Positions 51,837 through 61,139 of a DNA stretch of 64,000 nt are shown here, in pieces; within the stretch, counting starts at the first letter, position 1; every line of letters begins with the position of its first letter. The stretch is from Streptomyces sp. NBC_01294 (GTDB taxonomy: Bacteria; Actinomycetota; Actinomycetes; Streptomycetales; Streptomycetaceae), in assembly GCF_035917235.1 (NCBI RefSeq), contig NZ_CP108423.1, forward strand, positions 930,001 through 994,000. The letters run 5' to 3'. Below the pieces are notes generated by a model. That model saw only the letters and a list, made by a program, of their open reading frames with translations, made no database searches and was not told where the DNA came from. The translations under genes were made by a program, and so were the position numbers.

Positions 51837-54800
51837 TCACGCCCGCCGCAGGCGGACCGTGACGATCTGGAACGGGCGCAGTGTGAGGGCGACCGTTCCG
51901 TCCGGGGCGGGCGGGCCCACCGCCGAGCCCTCCAGGGGGCGTTCGAGCAGGTCGCTCTCCACGGCCGCGGTGAGCGGGAAGTCCGCCGTGAGGGTGGCGG
52001 TGGCGCGGCCGCCGAGGGACTCGTAGAGGCGGACGATCACATCGCCGCTGCGGTCCTCGGCCAGTTTGACCGCCTCGATCACGACCGCGTCCCCGTCGAC
52101 GGCGAGCAGCGGGGCGACCGGGCCCGCGCCGGTCACGGTGCGCTCGGGCAGGTTCAGGGCGTGGCCCTCGCGGACCGCGTCCCCGATCCGCGCGCCGGGC
52201 GCGAGCGAGAACCGCAGGGTGTGGGCGCCCTGGTCGGTCTCCGGGTCGGGGTAGCGCGGGGCCCGCAGCAGGGAGAGCCGGACCGTGGTGGTCTGGCCGC
52301 CGTCGGGCCGCACGTCGCGGGTCACGTCGTGCCCGTACGTGGAGTCGTTGAGCAGCGCGACGCCCCAGCCGGGCTCCTCCGCGTGGATCCAGCGGTGCGC
52401 GCAGATCTCGAACTTGGCCGCCTCCCACGAGGTGTTCGTGTGGGTGGCCCGGTAGACGTGCCCGAACTGCGTCTCGGAGGCGGTCCGTTCGGCCTTCACG
52501 TCCAGCGGGAAGGCGGCCTTGAGGAACTTCTCCGTCTCGTGCCAGTCCACGTCCGTGACGATGTCCACCGTCCTGGACCCGGCCCGCAGCGTGATCGACT
52601 GGACGGCGGTGGAGGAGCCGAAGGAGCGGGTGACCCGGACGGTGGCGGCCGACGGCCCGCTCTCGGCGACCTCCAGGGCGTCCAGCTCCGCCAGGTCCGT
52701 GACCCGGTTGCGGTAGAACGCGTCGATGTCCCAGGCGTCCCACATGTTCGGGAAGTCGGGGTGGATCTGGAGCAGGTTCGCCGCGGCTCCCGGGGCGACC
52801 GTCTCACGGCGCGCCTCCAGGTCGTAGGCGGAGACGATCAGCCCCCGGCCGTCGATCTCCACCAGCAGCCGGCCGTTGGCCAGGACGTGTCCGCCGCCGT
52901 GCCGCTCCTCCAGCGTGACCGGTTCCCCCGCCCCGGACGGGCGGCCCGCGCCGCCGGCCGGGATGCCGCGCCGGGCGTGCGGGGCGCAGTTGAAGACGAG
53001 CTCCTCGCCGCCCTCCCCCGCCAGCGCCCGCTGCGCGGCGAGGGTGATGCCCCGCAGCTCCTCGCGGACCGTCCGGTACGTCTCGCGCGCCTCGCGGTGC
53101 ACCCAGGCGATGGAGGAGCCGGGCAGGATGTCGTGGAACTGGTGCAGCAGCACCGTCTTCCAGATCCGTTCCAGGTCCTCGTACGGGTACGCGTACCCCG
53201 GCACCTTCACGGCTGCGCCGGCCGCCCACAACTCGGCCTCGCGCAGGAGGGATTCGCTGCGCCGGTTGCCCTGCTTGGTCTTGGCCTGGGAGGTGTAGGT
53301 GCCGCGGTGCAGCTCCAGGTAGAGCTCGCCGGCCCAGACGGGCGCGTCCTCGTATTCGGTGCGGGCCTTCTCGAAGAAGGCGTCGGGCCGCTCGATCCGG
53401 ACCTTCGGGGAGCCTTCCAGGTCCCGCTGGCGCCGGGCGCGGGCGAGGTGTTCGCGGGTGGGGCCGCCCCCGCCGTCGCCCCAGCCGAAGGGGGCCAGTG
53501 AGCGCGAACCCCGTCCCTTCTCGCGGTAGTTGCGGGCGGCGTGTGCCAGCTGGGCGCCGCCGAGGTCGGAGTTGTAGGTGTCGACGGGCGGGAAGTGCGT
53601 GAAGACACGGGTGCCGTCGATTCCCTCCCACCAGAAGGTGTGGTGGGGGAACCGGTTGACTTGGGACCAGGAGATCTTCTGGGTCAGGAACCAGGTGGAG
53701 CCGGAGAGCTTGACGATCTGCGGCATCGCGGCGGTGTAGCCGAAGGAGTCGGGCAGCCAGACGTTGTGGGTCTCGATGCCGAACTCGTCGAGGAAGAACT
53801 TCTTGCCGTAGAGGAACTGGCGGGCCATGGCCTCGCCGCCGACCATGTTGGTGTCGGACTCCACCCACATGCCGCCGACCGGCACGAACTGCCCGTCCGC
53901 GATCTTCTTCTTGATCCGCTCGAAGAGCTCGGGCCGGTAGGTCTTGATCCAGTCGAGCTGCTGCGCCTGCGACATCGCGAAGACGAACTCGGGGTGCTCG
54001 TCCATCAGGCTGACCATGTTCGACGCGGTGCGCGCGACCTTGCGCACCGTCTCGCGCAGTGGCCACAGCCACGCGGAGTCGATGTGGGCGTGGCCGACCG
54101 CGCTGATCCGGTGCGCGGAGGGGTGGGCCGGCGCGGCCAGCACCCCGGCGAGGCGGGCGCGGGCGGCGGGCGCCGTGCCGGGCACGTCGCCGAGGTCCAG
54201 CGCGTCCAGGGACGCGCCGATGGCGTGCAGGATCCCGTACCGGCGGGCATCCCCCACGTCGAGCTGCGTCATCAGGTCGTAGAGCACCTCCAGGTCCTGG
54301 ACCAGCTCCCAGACCTCGGTCTCGAAGACGGTGAGGTCCATCCGGGCGAGCCGGTACAGGGGCTGGTCGCCGCTGGTCTGCCGGTCCCCCTCGTACGTGA
54401 CCGCGTGGTCGACCAGGACCGGGTTGGAGGCGGCCTCCACGTACCACTCGACGCGCTCGCCGCCCTCGGCGCGGTCGGCCACGCGCACCCAGTCGTTGTA
54501 CGGGTTGAGTGCCTTGACCTCGCTGCCGTCGGCCCGGTGGACCAGGCCCTCGCACTGGAAGCCGGGCATCATCCGGTCGAAGCCGAGGTCGAGGACGGCT
54601 TCCACCGTACGGCCGGCCCAGTCGGCGGGGACCGTGCCGGTGACCTTGAACCAGGTGGTGCCCCAGGCCGGGCCCCAGGGGTCGCCGATCGCGCAGGGCT
54701 CGTAGGCCGCCGCCAGGCCCTCGGCGACGGGGACGGGCTCGCCCGGGGCCTCCCAGCGCTCGACGGTCAGCGGGACCGGGCGGGAGTGGACGGCGGGCTT

Positions 54801-54860
54801 GATGCGCTCCTTCAGCACCCGGCGGAGGCGGTGCTCGGTGATGCTGCGGTCGTCGTGCAT
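51837..54860 (-). CDS. Alpha-mannosidase, GH38 family
   Basis: A 1007-residue GH38 enzyme starting at ATG 54860 with GGGAGCAG upstream. The catalytic domain begins near residue 250: GHAHIDSAWLWPLRETVRKV contains the zinc-ligand His-Asp pair, and VPVGGMWVESDTNMVGGEAM carries the region with the catalytic Asp. The C-terminal half is the typical beta-sandwich mannosidase domain. An N-terminal all-beta domain of about 250 residues is also present. It is the last gene of an operon with two sugar ABC permeases and a binding protein, so it probably cleaves alpha-mannosides imported by that system. Confidence 0.93.
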   Translation of the reverse strand: MHDDRSITEHRLRRVLKERIKPAVHSRPVPLTVERWEAPGEPVPVAEGLAAAYEPCAIGDPWGPAWGTTWFKVTGTVPADWAGRTVEAVLDLGFDRMMPGFQCEGLVHRADGSEVKALNPYNDWVRVADRAEGGERVEWYVEAASNPVLVDHAVTYEGDRQTSGDQPLYRLARMDLTVFETEVWELVQDLEVLYDLMTQLDVGDARRYGILHAIGASLDALDLGDVPGTAPAARARLAGVLAAPAHPSAHRISAVGHAHIDSAWLWPLRETVRKVARTASNMVSLMDEHPEFVFAMSQAQQLDWIKTYRPELFERIKKKIADGQFVPVGGMWVESDTNMVGGEAMARQFLYGKKFFLDEFGIETHNVWLPDSFGYTAAMPQIVKLSGSTWFLTQKISWSQVNRFPHHTFWWEGIDGTRVFTHFPPVDTYNSDLGGAQLAHAARNYREKGRGSRSLAPFGWGDGGGGPTREHLARARRQRDLEGSPKVRIERPDAFFEKARTEYEDAPVWAGELYLELHRGTYTSQAKTKQGNRRSESLLREAELWAAGAAVKVPGYAYPYEDLERIWKTVLLHQFHDILPGSSIAWVHREARETYRTVREELRGITLAAQRALAGEGGEELVFNCAPHARRGIPAGGAGRPSGAGEPVTLEERHGGGHVLANGRLLVEIDGRGLIVSAYDLEARRETVAPGAAANLLQIHPDFPNMWDAWDIDAFYRNRVTDLAELDALEVAESGPSAATVRVTRSFGSSTAVQSITLRAGSRTVDIVTDVDWHETEKFLKAAFPLDVKAERTASETQFGHVYRATHTNTSWEAAKFEICAHRWIHAEEPGWGVALLNDSTYGHDVTRDVRPDGGQTTTVRLSLLRAPRYPDPETDQGAHTLRFSLAPGARIGDAVREGHALNLPERTVTGAGPVAPLLAVDGDAVVIEAVKLAEDRSGDVIVRLYESLGGRATATLTADFPLTAAVESDLLERPLEGSAVGPPAPDGTVALTLRPFQIVTVRLRRA

Positions 54861-54921
54861 GACGGCTGCTCCCAGGGAGGGTGGTGGTCGCTACGGTCGG
54901 TCGGTGGGCGGGTGGGCCGGC

Positions 54922-55806
54922 TCAGGTCTTGACGGCTCCCTCGCCCACGCCCTTGAAGAAGAAACGCTGGAGGGCGAAGAAGAGGAGCATCATCGGGAGG
55001 AGCGCGGCCATCGCGCCGGCGGCGATGAGTCGCTGGTCGTTGACGGTGGTGGCGCCGGCCAGGGTCTTCAGACCGAGCTGCAGGGTGTAGTTGTCGCTGT
55101 CGGTGAGAACGAGCAGGGGCCAGAGGAAGTCGTCCCAGGCGCCCATGAAGCTGGTGATGCAGACGACGGCGAGGGCGCCCTTGGCGGCGGGGAGGAAGAC
55201 CCGGGTGAAGCGGGTCCATTCGCCGGCCCCGTCCAGGACGGCAGCCTCCTCGACCTCCTTGGGCACGGCGAGGAACGCCGCCCGCATGATCATGATGTTG
55301 AGCACGGAGACCGCGCCGGGGAGCCAGACCCCGATGAGGGTGTCGACCAGGCCCATCTCGCGGACCGTCAGGAACATCGAGATCATCACGGACTCGAAGG
55401 GGAACATCAGGGTCGCCACCAGCACGGTGAAGACGACGCCGCGGCCCTTCCAGGCGGCCCGGGAGAGGGCGTATCCGCCCATCGCCGCGAAGAGCAGGTT
55501 CGAGGTGATCGCGAGGACCGCGACGGTGAGGGTGTTGCCGACGTACTGGAGCAGCGGGAAGGACTCGGCGACCCGGACGTAGTTGTCGAGGGTGGGCTGC
55601 GAGGGCAGCACGCCGTCGTACACGTTCTCGGTGCGGCCGCGGATCGAGGTCAGGAACTGCCAGATGATCGGGCCCAGCATGACCACGAGCATCAGCACCA
55701 GCGTGGCGTACCGGCCGGCCAGACCGATCCGCCGCCGCCTGCGGTCGGCGCCGGACCGGACGGGCCGGGTCGCCCCGTCGCTCCGGGGTGAGGGCGGGGT
55801 GCTCAC
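54922..55806 (-). CDS. Sugar ABC transporter permease (MalG-type)
   Basis: A 294-residue permease with six helices, starting at GTG 55806 and overlapping the previous stop by 4 bp. The EAA loop VPKEVEEAAVLDGAGEWTRF is intact, and FESVMISMFLTVREMGLVDT is typical of MalG-like subunits. The N-terminal 35 residues are a basic, disordered tail. It is the second permease of the mannoside-type importer; the ATPase is not encoded here and is likely the shared MsiK-like ATPase used by many Streptomyces sugar importers. Confidence 0.9.
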   Translation of the reverse strand: MSTPPSPRSDGATRPVRSGADRRRRRIGLAGRYATLVLMLVVMLGPIIWQFLTSIRGRTENVYDGVLPSQPTLDNYVRVAESFPLLQYVGNTLTVAVLAITSNLLFAAMGGYALSRAAWKGRGVVFTVLVATLMFPFESVMISMFLTVREMGLVDTLIGVWLPGAVSVLNIMIMRAAFLAVPKEVEEAAVLDGAGEWTRFTRVFLPAAKGALAVVCITSFMGAWDDFLWPLLVLTDSDNYTLQLGLKTLAGATTVNDQRLIAAGAMAALLPMMLLFFALQRFFFKGVGEGAVKT

Positions 55807-56780
55807 CTCTCGTCTCCCTTCGACAGGCGGCGGCCCAGCAGGCTGAAGACCAGGGTCAGGAGGAACAGCAGGATGGAGATGGCGGAGGCGTAGCCGGTCT
55901 CGCCGGAGAACCCGAGGCCGACCTGCCGGATGAGGAAGGGCAGGGTGCGGGCGCCGCCGCCGGGGCCGCCGCTCTCGCCGCCGAGGATGTAGATCTCGGT
56001 GAAGACCCGGAGTGCCGAGATGGCGGAGAGGGTGCCGACCAGCAGCATCATCGGCTTCACCTGGGGGACGGTGATGCTGAAGAAGCGGCGGACGGGGCCG
56101 GCGCCGTCGATCGCTGCCGCCTCGTGGAGGGAGGCGGGGACGTTCCCGAGGGCGGCCAGGTAGAAGACCATGTAGTAGCCGAGGCCCTTCCACACGGTCA
56201 CGATCATCGCGGAGACGAGCAGCATCGTGCTGTCCGTCAGGAACGGGATCGGCTCGGAGACGACGTTCAGCCGCTGGAAGACGGTGTTGACGAGGCCGTC
56301 GCTGCGCAGCACCCACTGCCAGATCAGCCCGACGACCACGGCGGAGGCGATCACCGGCGTGTAGAAGGCGGAGCGGAAGAAGCCGATGCCGGGGATCTTG
56401 GTCTGGACGAGGACCGCGAGCGCCAGCGGCAGGAGGACCAGGCACGGTACGACGACCACGAGGTACAGCACGCTGTTGCCGGCCGCGACCCAGAAGTCGG
56501 GGTCGGCGAAGGCCCGCCGGTAGTTGTCGAGGCCGACGAAGGTGCCGCCGCTCAGGATCCGGGCGTCGGTGAGGGAGAGGATGACGGTGTTGACGAACGG
56601 CCAGAGGCTGAACAGGGCCACCATCACCAGGCCGGGGGCGAGGAACAGGTACGGGGTCCACCACTTGCGGTGCGGCAGCCCGGTCTCGGCCTCCATCGCC
56701 CGCCGCGCCGCTCTGCTGCGCCGTCTCGTGGCCGCGGGGACGCCGCCCGGCTCCCCCGAGCCTGCGGCTGCGCCGGTCAC
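55803..56780 (-). CDS. Sugar ABC transporter permease (MalF-type)
   Basis: A 325-residue permease with six helices and the EAA loop VPASLHEAAAIDGAGPVRRF. The first helix WTPYLFLAPGLVMVALFSLW is typical of UgpA/MalF-like subunits. GTG 56780 overlaps the stop of the binding-protein gene by 4 bp. It works with the MalG-type permease and the binding protein as a CUT1 importer. Confidence 0.9.
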   Translation of the reverse strand: MTGAAAGSGEPGGVPAATRRRSRAARRAMEAETGLPHRKWWTPYLFLAPGLVMVALFSLWPFVNTVILSLTDARILSGGTFVGLDNYRRAFADPDFWVAAGNSVLYLVVVVPCLVLLPLALAVLVQTKIPGIGFFRSAFYTPVIASAVVVGLIWQWVLRSDGLVNTVFQRLNVVSEPIPFLTDSTMLLVSAMIVTVWKGLGYYMVFYLAALGNVPASLHEAAAIDGAGPVRRFFSITVPQVKPMMLLVGTLSAISALRVFTEIYILGGESGGPGGGARTLPFLIRQVGLGFSGETGYASAISILLFLLTLVFSLLGRRLSKGDER

Positions 56781-58111
56781 TTCCGGGCCGCGTCGGCGAG
56801 GAGCCTGTTCGCCGCTTCCTCGGCGTTCTTCACCGCTGTCCGGGCGTCCTGCTCACCCTTGATGGCCTTCTGCACCTCGCGTACGACGGCGTCGCCGACC
56901 TGGTTGGTCCACTGCACGGGGGTGTTGGCGTCGAGAGCGGCGGTCTTCAGCTGGTCGGCGCCGACCGCGCGGGCGAGGGTCTCCGCGTCCTTGCCGTCGC
57001 CCTTGTCCGAGAAGAACGGGTCGGCGAGGCCCTGGGCGTTGGACGGGTAGATGGTGGCCTTCCTGGAGAACTCCACCTGGTTGGGGCCGTTGGTGACCCA
57101 CTTGGCGAACTCGGCGGCCGCGTCGAGGTGCCTGGTGTCCTTCTTGATGCCGAGCGACTGGGCGTAGATGCCGATGTGGCCGAGCGTGCCGGTGACGGCT
57201 CCCGCGACCTGGGTCTTGGCGTAGACCTGCGGGGCGTTCTGCTTGATGTCCTTGACGAAGCCCGGGGAGCCCGGCCCGAAGACGATCTTGCCGCCGCCGT
57301 AGAGCTGGTTGATGTCGTCGGACTTGAGCAGGGACTCCTTGGGCATGGCGCCCTTGGCGTACAGGTCCTTCATCCGCTCCACCCACGCGACCGCCTTGTC
57401 GGTGTCGAAGGTGAACCGGTCCTGCTTCCCGCTGAGGATCGGGATGCCCATCTTCTGCCAGTCGCCGGGGAGCCGGCCCTTGGGGTCGGCCATGAAGGCG
57501 GAGTACCGGCCGCCGGACCGGGCGGCGATCTGCTCGGCGTAGTCGAAGAACTGCTCCACGCTGGTGGGCGGTTGGGCCGGGTCCAGACCGGCCTTCTCGA
57601 AGAGTTCTCTGTTGTACGTGAGGATCTCGGGGGTCACGTACCAGGGGTACGCGTACACGCTGTCGCCCTTGCCCGGCAGTCTGAACTGCTCCCAGGCACC
57701 CGGCACGTACTCCTTGGCCGCCGTCCCGTCGAGCTTGGCGACGTCGGCGAGCATGCCGCGGTCGCCGAGGAGCTGGAAGGAGTCGGTGGAGAGGTTGACC
57801 ACGTCCGGGAGGGCTCCGGCCTGGGCGTCGGCGACGAGCTTCTCGTTGTAGCCGTCGCCGGGGACGTCCTCCCACTTGACCTTGACCTCGGGGTACTTCG
57901 CCTCGAAGGCGTCGATGACTCCCTGGACGTACGCCGTGAATGTGGGCTTCAACTGGAGGGTCCGGAAGGTGATCTCCCCGGCCACCTTGCCCGTCCTCTC
58001 CGCCTCCTTCGCCTCGCCGGCCCCACCGCCGAGGCCGCACGCGGCGGTCGAGAGAAGCGCGCCGGTCACCAGCGTGACCACAGCCATACGCGTCGGGTTC
58101 GCACGAGTCAT
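56777..58111 (-). CDS. Sugar ABC transporter substrate-binding lipoprotein
   Basis: A 444-residue lipoprotein starting at ATG 58111 with AAAGGCGGC upstream. Signal peptide with lipobox STAAC. The cluster B fold of family 1 extracellular solute-binding proteins is clear: PTFTAYVQGVIDAFEAKYPE, LVADAQAGALPDVVNLSTDS, YAYPWYVTPEILTYNRELFE and KWVTNGPNQVEFSRKATIYP. It is the first gene of the importer-mannosidase operon, with LacI-type palindromes upstream at 58289-58408. Confidence 0.92.
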   Translation of the reverse strand: MTRANPTRMAVVTLVTGALLSTAACGLGGGAGEAKEAERTGKVAGEITFRTLQLKPTFTAYVQGVIDAFEAKYPEVKVKWEDVPGDGYNEKLVADAQAGALPDVVNLSTDSFQLLGDRGMLADVAKLDGTAAKEYVPGAWEQFRLPGKGDSVYAYPWYVTPEILTYNRELFEKAGLDPAQPPTSVEQFFDYAEQIAARSGGRYSAFMADPKGRLPGDWQKMGIPILSGKQDRFTFDTDKAVAWVERMKDLYAKGAMPKESLLKSDDINQLYGGGKIVFGPGSPGFVKDIKQNAPQVYAKTQVAGAVTGTLGHIGIYAQSLGIKKDTRHLDAAAEFAKWVTNGPNQVEFSRKATIYPSNAQGLADPFFSDKGDGKDAETLARAVGADQLKTAALDANTPVQWTNQVGDAVVREVQKAIKGEQDARTAVKNAEEAANRLLADAARK

Positions 58112-58288
58112 CGTCGCCGCCTTTGCAGAAGTCCGGCCGCTTTGCCGGAGGCGGTGCCCACCGTCACCCGAAAGCAAGACCTCGTCAATGAGGCCGGGGT
58201 ACCGCTGGCCGGTGGCGCATAGGTGCCGAATGCCGCGACGGGCCGGCGCACCCTTCGGATGGCCTGGTTGCCACCCTTCCGAGCTGGA

Positions 58289-58408
58289 CTAATGCGCTTT
58301 AGCACAAAGAGAGTTGAGCCCGGTATCGATTCGATAACAAAGCTGGCCGACCGTCACGGTCTGGCTCTTTATCGACGGTTGGCCAAGCCCTGCACTAATG
58401 CGCTTTAC
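58289..58408 (-). promoter_or_regulatory. Paired CTAATGCGCTTTA operators and palindrome upstream of mannoside operon
   Basis: Two copies of CTAATGCGCTTTA lie at 58289-58301 and 58395-58407 (106 bp apart). The first continues as a near-perfect palindrome CTAATGCGCTTTAG. Between them a perfect palindrome TATCGATTCGATA lies at 58324-58336. The layout fits a LacI-type repressor binding two sites, possibly by looping, upstream of the binding-protein gene. No LacI-family regulator is encoded in this window. Confidence 0.6.
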
Positions 58409-58506
58409 CCGGCCGCCACGAAACCGCTTTACCTCACCTCCCGCACCGGAGAATCCGCGGCGGCGGCCACGGGCGACCCGCACGCCACCGAGGGGCTCTG
58501 ATAGCT

Positions 58507-58532
58507 TGAACGCGTTCAGTTGAACGCGTTCA
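58507..58532 (+). promoter_or_regulatory. Tandem TGAACGCGTTCA palindromes
   Basis: Two perfect 12-bp palindromes at 58507-58518 and 58521-58532 occur as a 14-bp direct repeat. The second covers the first codons of the plus-strand gene if it starts at TTG 58520. The sequence and the CG centre are typical of LacI-family operators. Confidence 0.65.
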
Positions 58533-59230
58533 GTGATTCGGGGGGTGCGGCCATAGAGGCCGGACAGGAGAGCGCCAGACCGGTCCACCGGGTGCAACAG
58601 GCCCTCGCGGTGAGCGCGGCGTTCGGCGCCGTGTGTGTGGTGCTGTGGGGGCTGGACGCCACGCGGTTCGCGGGGCTGTACGTCGTCATCGGCGGGGCCG
58701 TCGCGGCTCCCCTGTTCTGCACGCGCCGCGCGCAGGCCTTCGTGCCCGCCTGTCTGATCGCGGGATGCACACTGCTCGCCTGCGGGGTGCTGTTCTTCCT
58801 CCTGGGTGTCTTCCTGTTCTGGCCGTCGGCGCTGCTCCTCCTGCTGGCCTCGTTCGCAGATCCCCGCAGGCACCCGGTCGCCGGGCGGATCTCGGGAGGC
58901 CTCGGCGCCCTGGTGACCGCGGGGGTGCTCGCGGGCTCCCTCGCCTACGGCTGGCACGTCCACCTCGGCCCCGCCCTGGCCACGCCGCACACGTTCCGGG
59001 CGGCGACCGACCCCGGCTGGTTCCGCAACGGGCTCGGGGACACCGACGAGCGGCTTCGTCGGTTCGGGGCGACGAGTGTGACCGGTTCGGAGTCGGACGA
59101 GGGTTCCTACCTGGAGGTCCGTTTCACCGACGGCCTCTCCCATACTCAGCGCGCGGAGCTGAAGCGGGAGATCGCACAACTACCCGGCGTCCGCGGGGTC
59201 GAACTGTGTCCGGTACGCGACTGCGGCTGA
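58520..59230 (+). CDS. Membrane protein of unknown function
   Basis: A 236-residue protein if translated from TTG 58520, which lies inside the second palindrome; GTG 58592 would give 212 residues and is also plausible. It has four hydrophobic segments (ALAVSAAFGAVCVVLWGLDA, RFAGLYVVIGGAVAAPLF, a Cys-containing pair around GCTLLACGVLFFLLGVFLFW, and GGLGALVTAGVLAGSLAYGW) followed by an extracytoplasmic domain of about 90 residues ending GVELCPVRDCG, with two Cys that may form a disulfide. No family recognised. Its start region overlaps a strong tandem operator, so expression is probably tightly controlled. Confidence 0.6.
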   Translation: MNAFSDSGGAAIEAGQESARPVHRVQQALAVSAAFGAVCVVLWGLDATRFAGLYVVIGGAVAAPLFCTRRAQAFVPACLIAGCTLLACGVLFFLLGVFLFWPSALLLLLASFADPRRHPVAGRISGGLGALVTAGVLAGSLAYGWHVHLGPALATPHTFRAATDPGWFRNGLGDTDERLRRFGATSVTGSESDEGSYLEVRFTDGLSHTQRAELKREIAQLPGVRGVELCPVRDCG

Positions 59231-59260
59231 CCGGCGGCGGATGTGCGCCTCGGCCCGGGA

Positions 59261-59893
59261 TCAGGCAGGGCGGCGACCTGCGGGTACCGGGCCGGCGGCG
59301 CCCCGTGCCGGCGGGGCGGGCACACGGCGACGCAGGGGTGCGAAGGCCAGGAGGTAGCAGAGACCGCCGAGCGGCATGAGGTCCAGGCTCGCCGCCATCG
59401 CGACCGTACCCAGCACGAAGAGCACCAGGGAGCGGACCGCGCCCGGACCCCTGAGCGTGGCGAGCAGGGTGATCATCCCCAGGTAGAGGAAGAGCGGACC
59501 GACGGTGTACACGGCCGGCAGCACCCCGGGCACGTCCTGCACCTGGGCGAAGATCTCCTTCATCTCCGGCTTGTCGGCGGCCCGGAATCCCGCGTACAGG
59601 TCGATCACGGCCTGGGCGGCGGCCGCGGTCACGCCGACCAGACCGGCCACCGCCCCGGCCCGTGCCACCGCCCGCCGGGCCGGTCCGCCGGAAGCGGCCA
59701 CCGTTCGGCGCAGCCCCTCGCAGACCACCCCGAAGAGCAACACCCCGAAGAGGAAGGCGAAGTGGCCGGTGATCCACGCGGCGCCGGGCTCCTTGGCCCC
59801 CTCCACCAGAAGGCGTACGGATCCGTAGACCACGAGGAGGACGGGGGCCGCGACGAAGGAGAACCGGGTGAGTCTTGCTGCGCACTGTGTCAT
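59261..59893 (-). CDS. Multi-pass membrane protein of unknown function
   Basis: A 210-residue protein starting at ATG 59893 with GGTGGAG upstream. About six hydrophobic helices cover most of the length (FSFVAAPVLLVVYGSVRLLV, GHFAFLFGVLLFGVVCEGL, AGAVAGLVGVTAAAAQAVID and others), ending in an Arg/Pro-rich tail. No named family recognised. It converges on the preceding membrane-protein gene. Confidence 0.7.
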   Translation of the reverse strand: MTQCAARLTRFSFVAAPVLLVVYGSVRLLVEGAKEPGAAWITGHFAFLFGVLLFGVVCEGLRRTVAASGGPARRAVARAGAVAGLVGVTAAAAQAVIDLYAGFRAADKPEMKEIFAQVQDVPGVLPAVYTVGPLFLYLGMITLLATLRGPGAVRSLVLFVLGTVAMAASLDLMPLGGLCYLLAFAPLRRRVPAPPARGAAGPVPAGRRPA

Positions 59894-60032
59894 GGCTCCA
59901 CCCTGCAGCCGGTCCCCGCGCCGCCACCATGGGTGATCACCCCGACAGCACCCTGACCCCGACGGAATGCCGACCAGGGGTCACCTGAGGGTCAGGGTCC
60001 GGGTGTTGTGCAGCCTGGTGTGGTGCAGCCGT

Positions 60033-60439
60033 TCAGAGCGCAGTCCGCTCCACGGGGATCCACAGTTCCGCATCCGCCTGCGTGGCATCCTGCGACAGCC
60101 GGGTCCGCAGGATCTCGGGTCCCGGCCGGCTCCGGTACGGATTGGACGGGAACCGGGCGTGAACACGTCCCGCCACAGGTACTGCAGCGCCCGCGGAAAC
60201 GGCCCAGAGCTCTCGAAGACGGCCCACGTCCCGGCCGGCACGGTGAGCGCATCCATGTCCTCGGGCACGGCCGCCCAGGTCACCACCCCGTGGCAGTAGT
60301 CGAGTTCGGTTCCCTCCGCCCGACTCGGGTCGAGGTTGTCACTCGCCCCCACGATCCCCTGCGGCTCCTGACCGGACAGAGCCTGCATGCGCTGCAGCGT
60401 CTCCTGCCCGATGCCCCGGATGACGCGTCGGTGCCGCAT
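60033..60439 (-). pseudogene. Frameshifted GyrI-like effector-binding domain protein
   Basis: From ATG 60439 the frame reads a GyrI/AraC effector-binding fold (GVVTWAAVPEDMDALTVPAG, then TWAVFESSGPFPRALQYLWRDV). After FT near 60165 the expected continuation FPSNPYRSRPGPEILRTRLS followed by ADAELWIPVERTAL is found in another frame ending at 60033. One base is missing (or two extra) near 60165. Restoring the frame gives a protein of about 135 residues with a complete domain. No HTH domain precedes it, so it was a stand-alone effector-binding protein. Confidence 0.72.
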
Positions 60440-60466
60440 CGATGCCGTGCCGATGCCGCGGGAGGC

Positions 60467-61024
60467 TCACGTCCGGAGTTCAGTGGGCTCCTGGGCCGAC
60501 AGAAGAGTGCGGATCCGGTCGGCGGACGCGGCTTGGGACGCGTGGACCGTCAGCCAGGAGCCGTCCGCGCAGGCGATGTCCACGCGTCGCCGCAGCCGTC
60601 GCGGCCGCGGGGTGACCCGCACACCCGCGTGCGCGCAGGAGACCGCTTCCGCCCCGTCCTGCCAGGCGGTCCGCACGGCGACCCTGCCGTCCGCCACGAC
60701 GAGCAGACAGTCCGCCGCCTCAGCGCGCAGCGCGTCCCTCGACCAGTACGCCGTATGCACCGCAAGGGCGAGTCGTCCCGCATCGCTGTCCCAGCCGCCC
60801 CGCATCCCCGGCCCTGCCCACAGCCGCACCAATAGCCGCCAGGCCTTCCGCGCCGGCTCGAACAGCGCGGAGAACGCCGCGACGGGGTCTTCGGGCAGCG
60901 AGACCAGGAACCGGAAGAGGAACAGCGAGCCCAGGGACCTCCACCTCTCCCGACGCGAACGCGGCGGCAGACGCCGCACTCCCGGCCGCCGCCCGTACCG
61001 CGGCAGCTCCACCCCGAACTCCAT
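60467..61024 (-). CDS. Hypothetical protein
   Basis: A 185-residue protein starting at ATG 61024 with GAGG at close spacing. The N-terminal part is basic (RRLPPRSRRERWRSLGSLFL); the middle contains AYWSRDALRAEAADCLLVVA and GRVAVRTAWQDGAEAVSCAH, alternating like a beta-rich domain. No membrane helix or known motif was recognised. It lies 28 bp upstream of the frameshifted effector-binding gene on the same strand. Confidence 0.55.
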   Translation of the reverse strand: MEFGVELPRYGRRPGVRRLPPRSRRERWRSLGSLFLFRFLVSLPEDPVAAFSALFEPARKAWRLLVRLWAGPGMRGGWDSDAGRLALAVHTAYWSRDALRAEAADCLLVVADGRVAVRTAWQDGAEAVSCAHAGVRVTPRPRRLRRRVDIACADGSWLTVHASQAASADRIRTLLSAQEPTELRT

Positions 61025-61139
61025 GCCTCACACCCCCAACGGAAACCCACGGAACTCCAGGCCGCCACGGCGCTCGCGAAGACATCGGGGCTGTCGAACC
61101 GACGTCGGTGCACGGAGCGTCCGGGCTCGGCCGGAGGGC

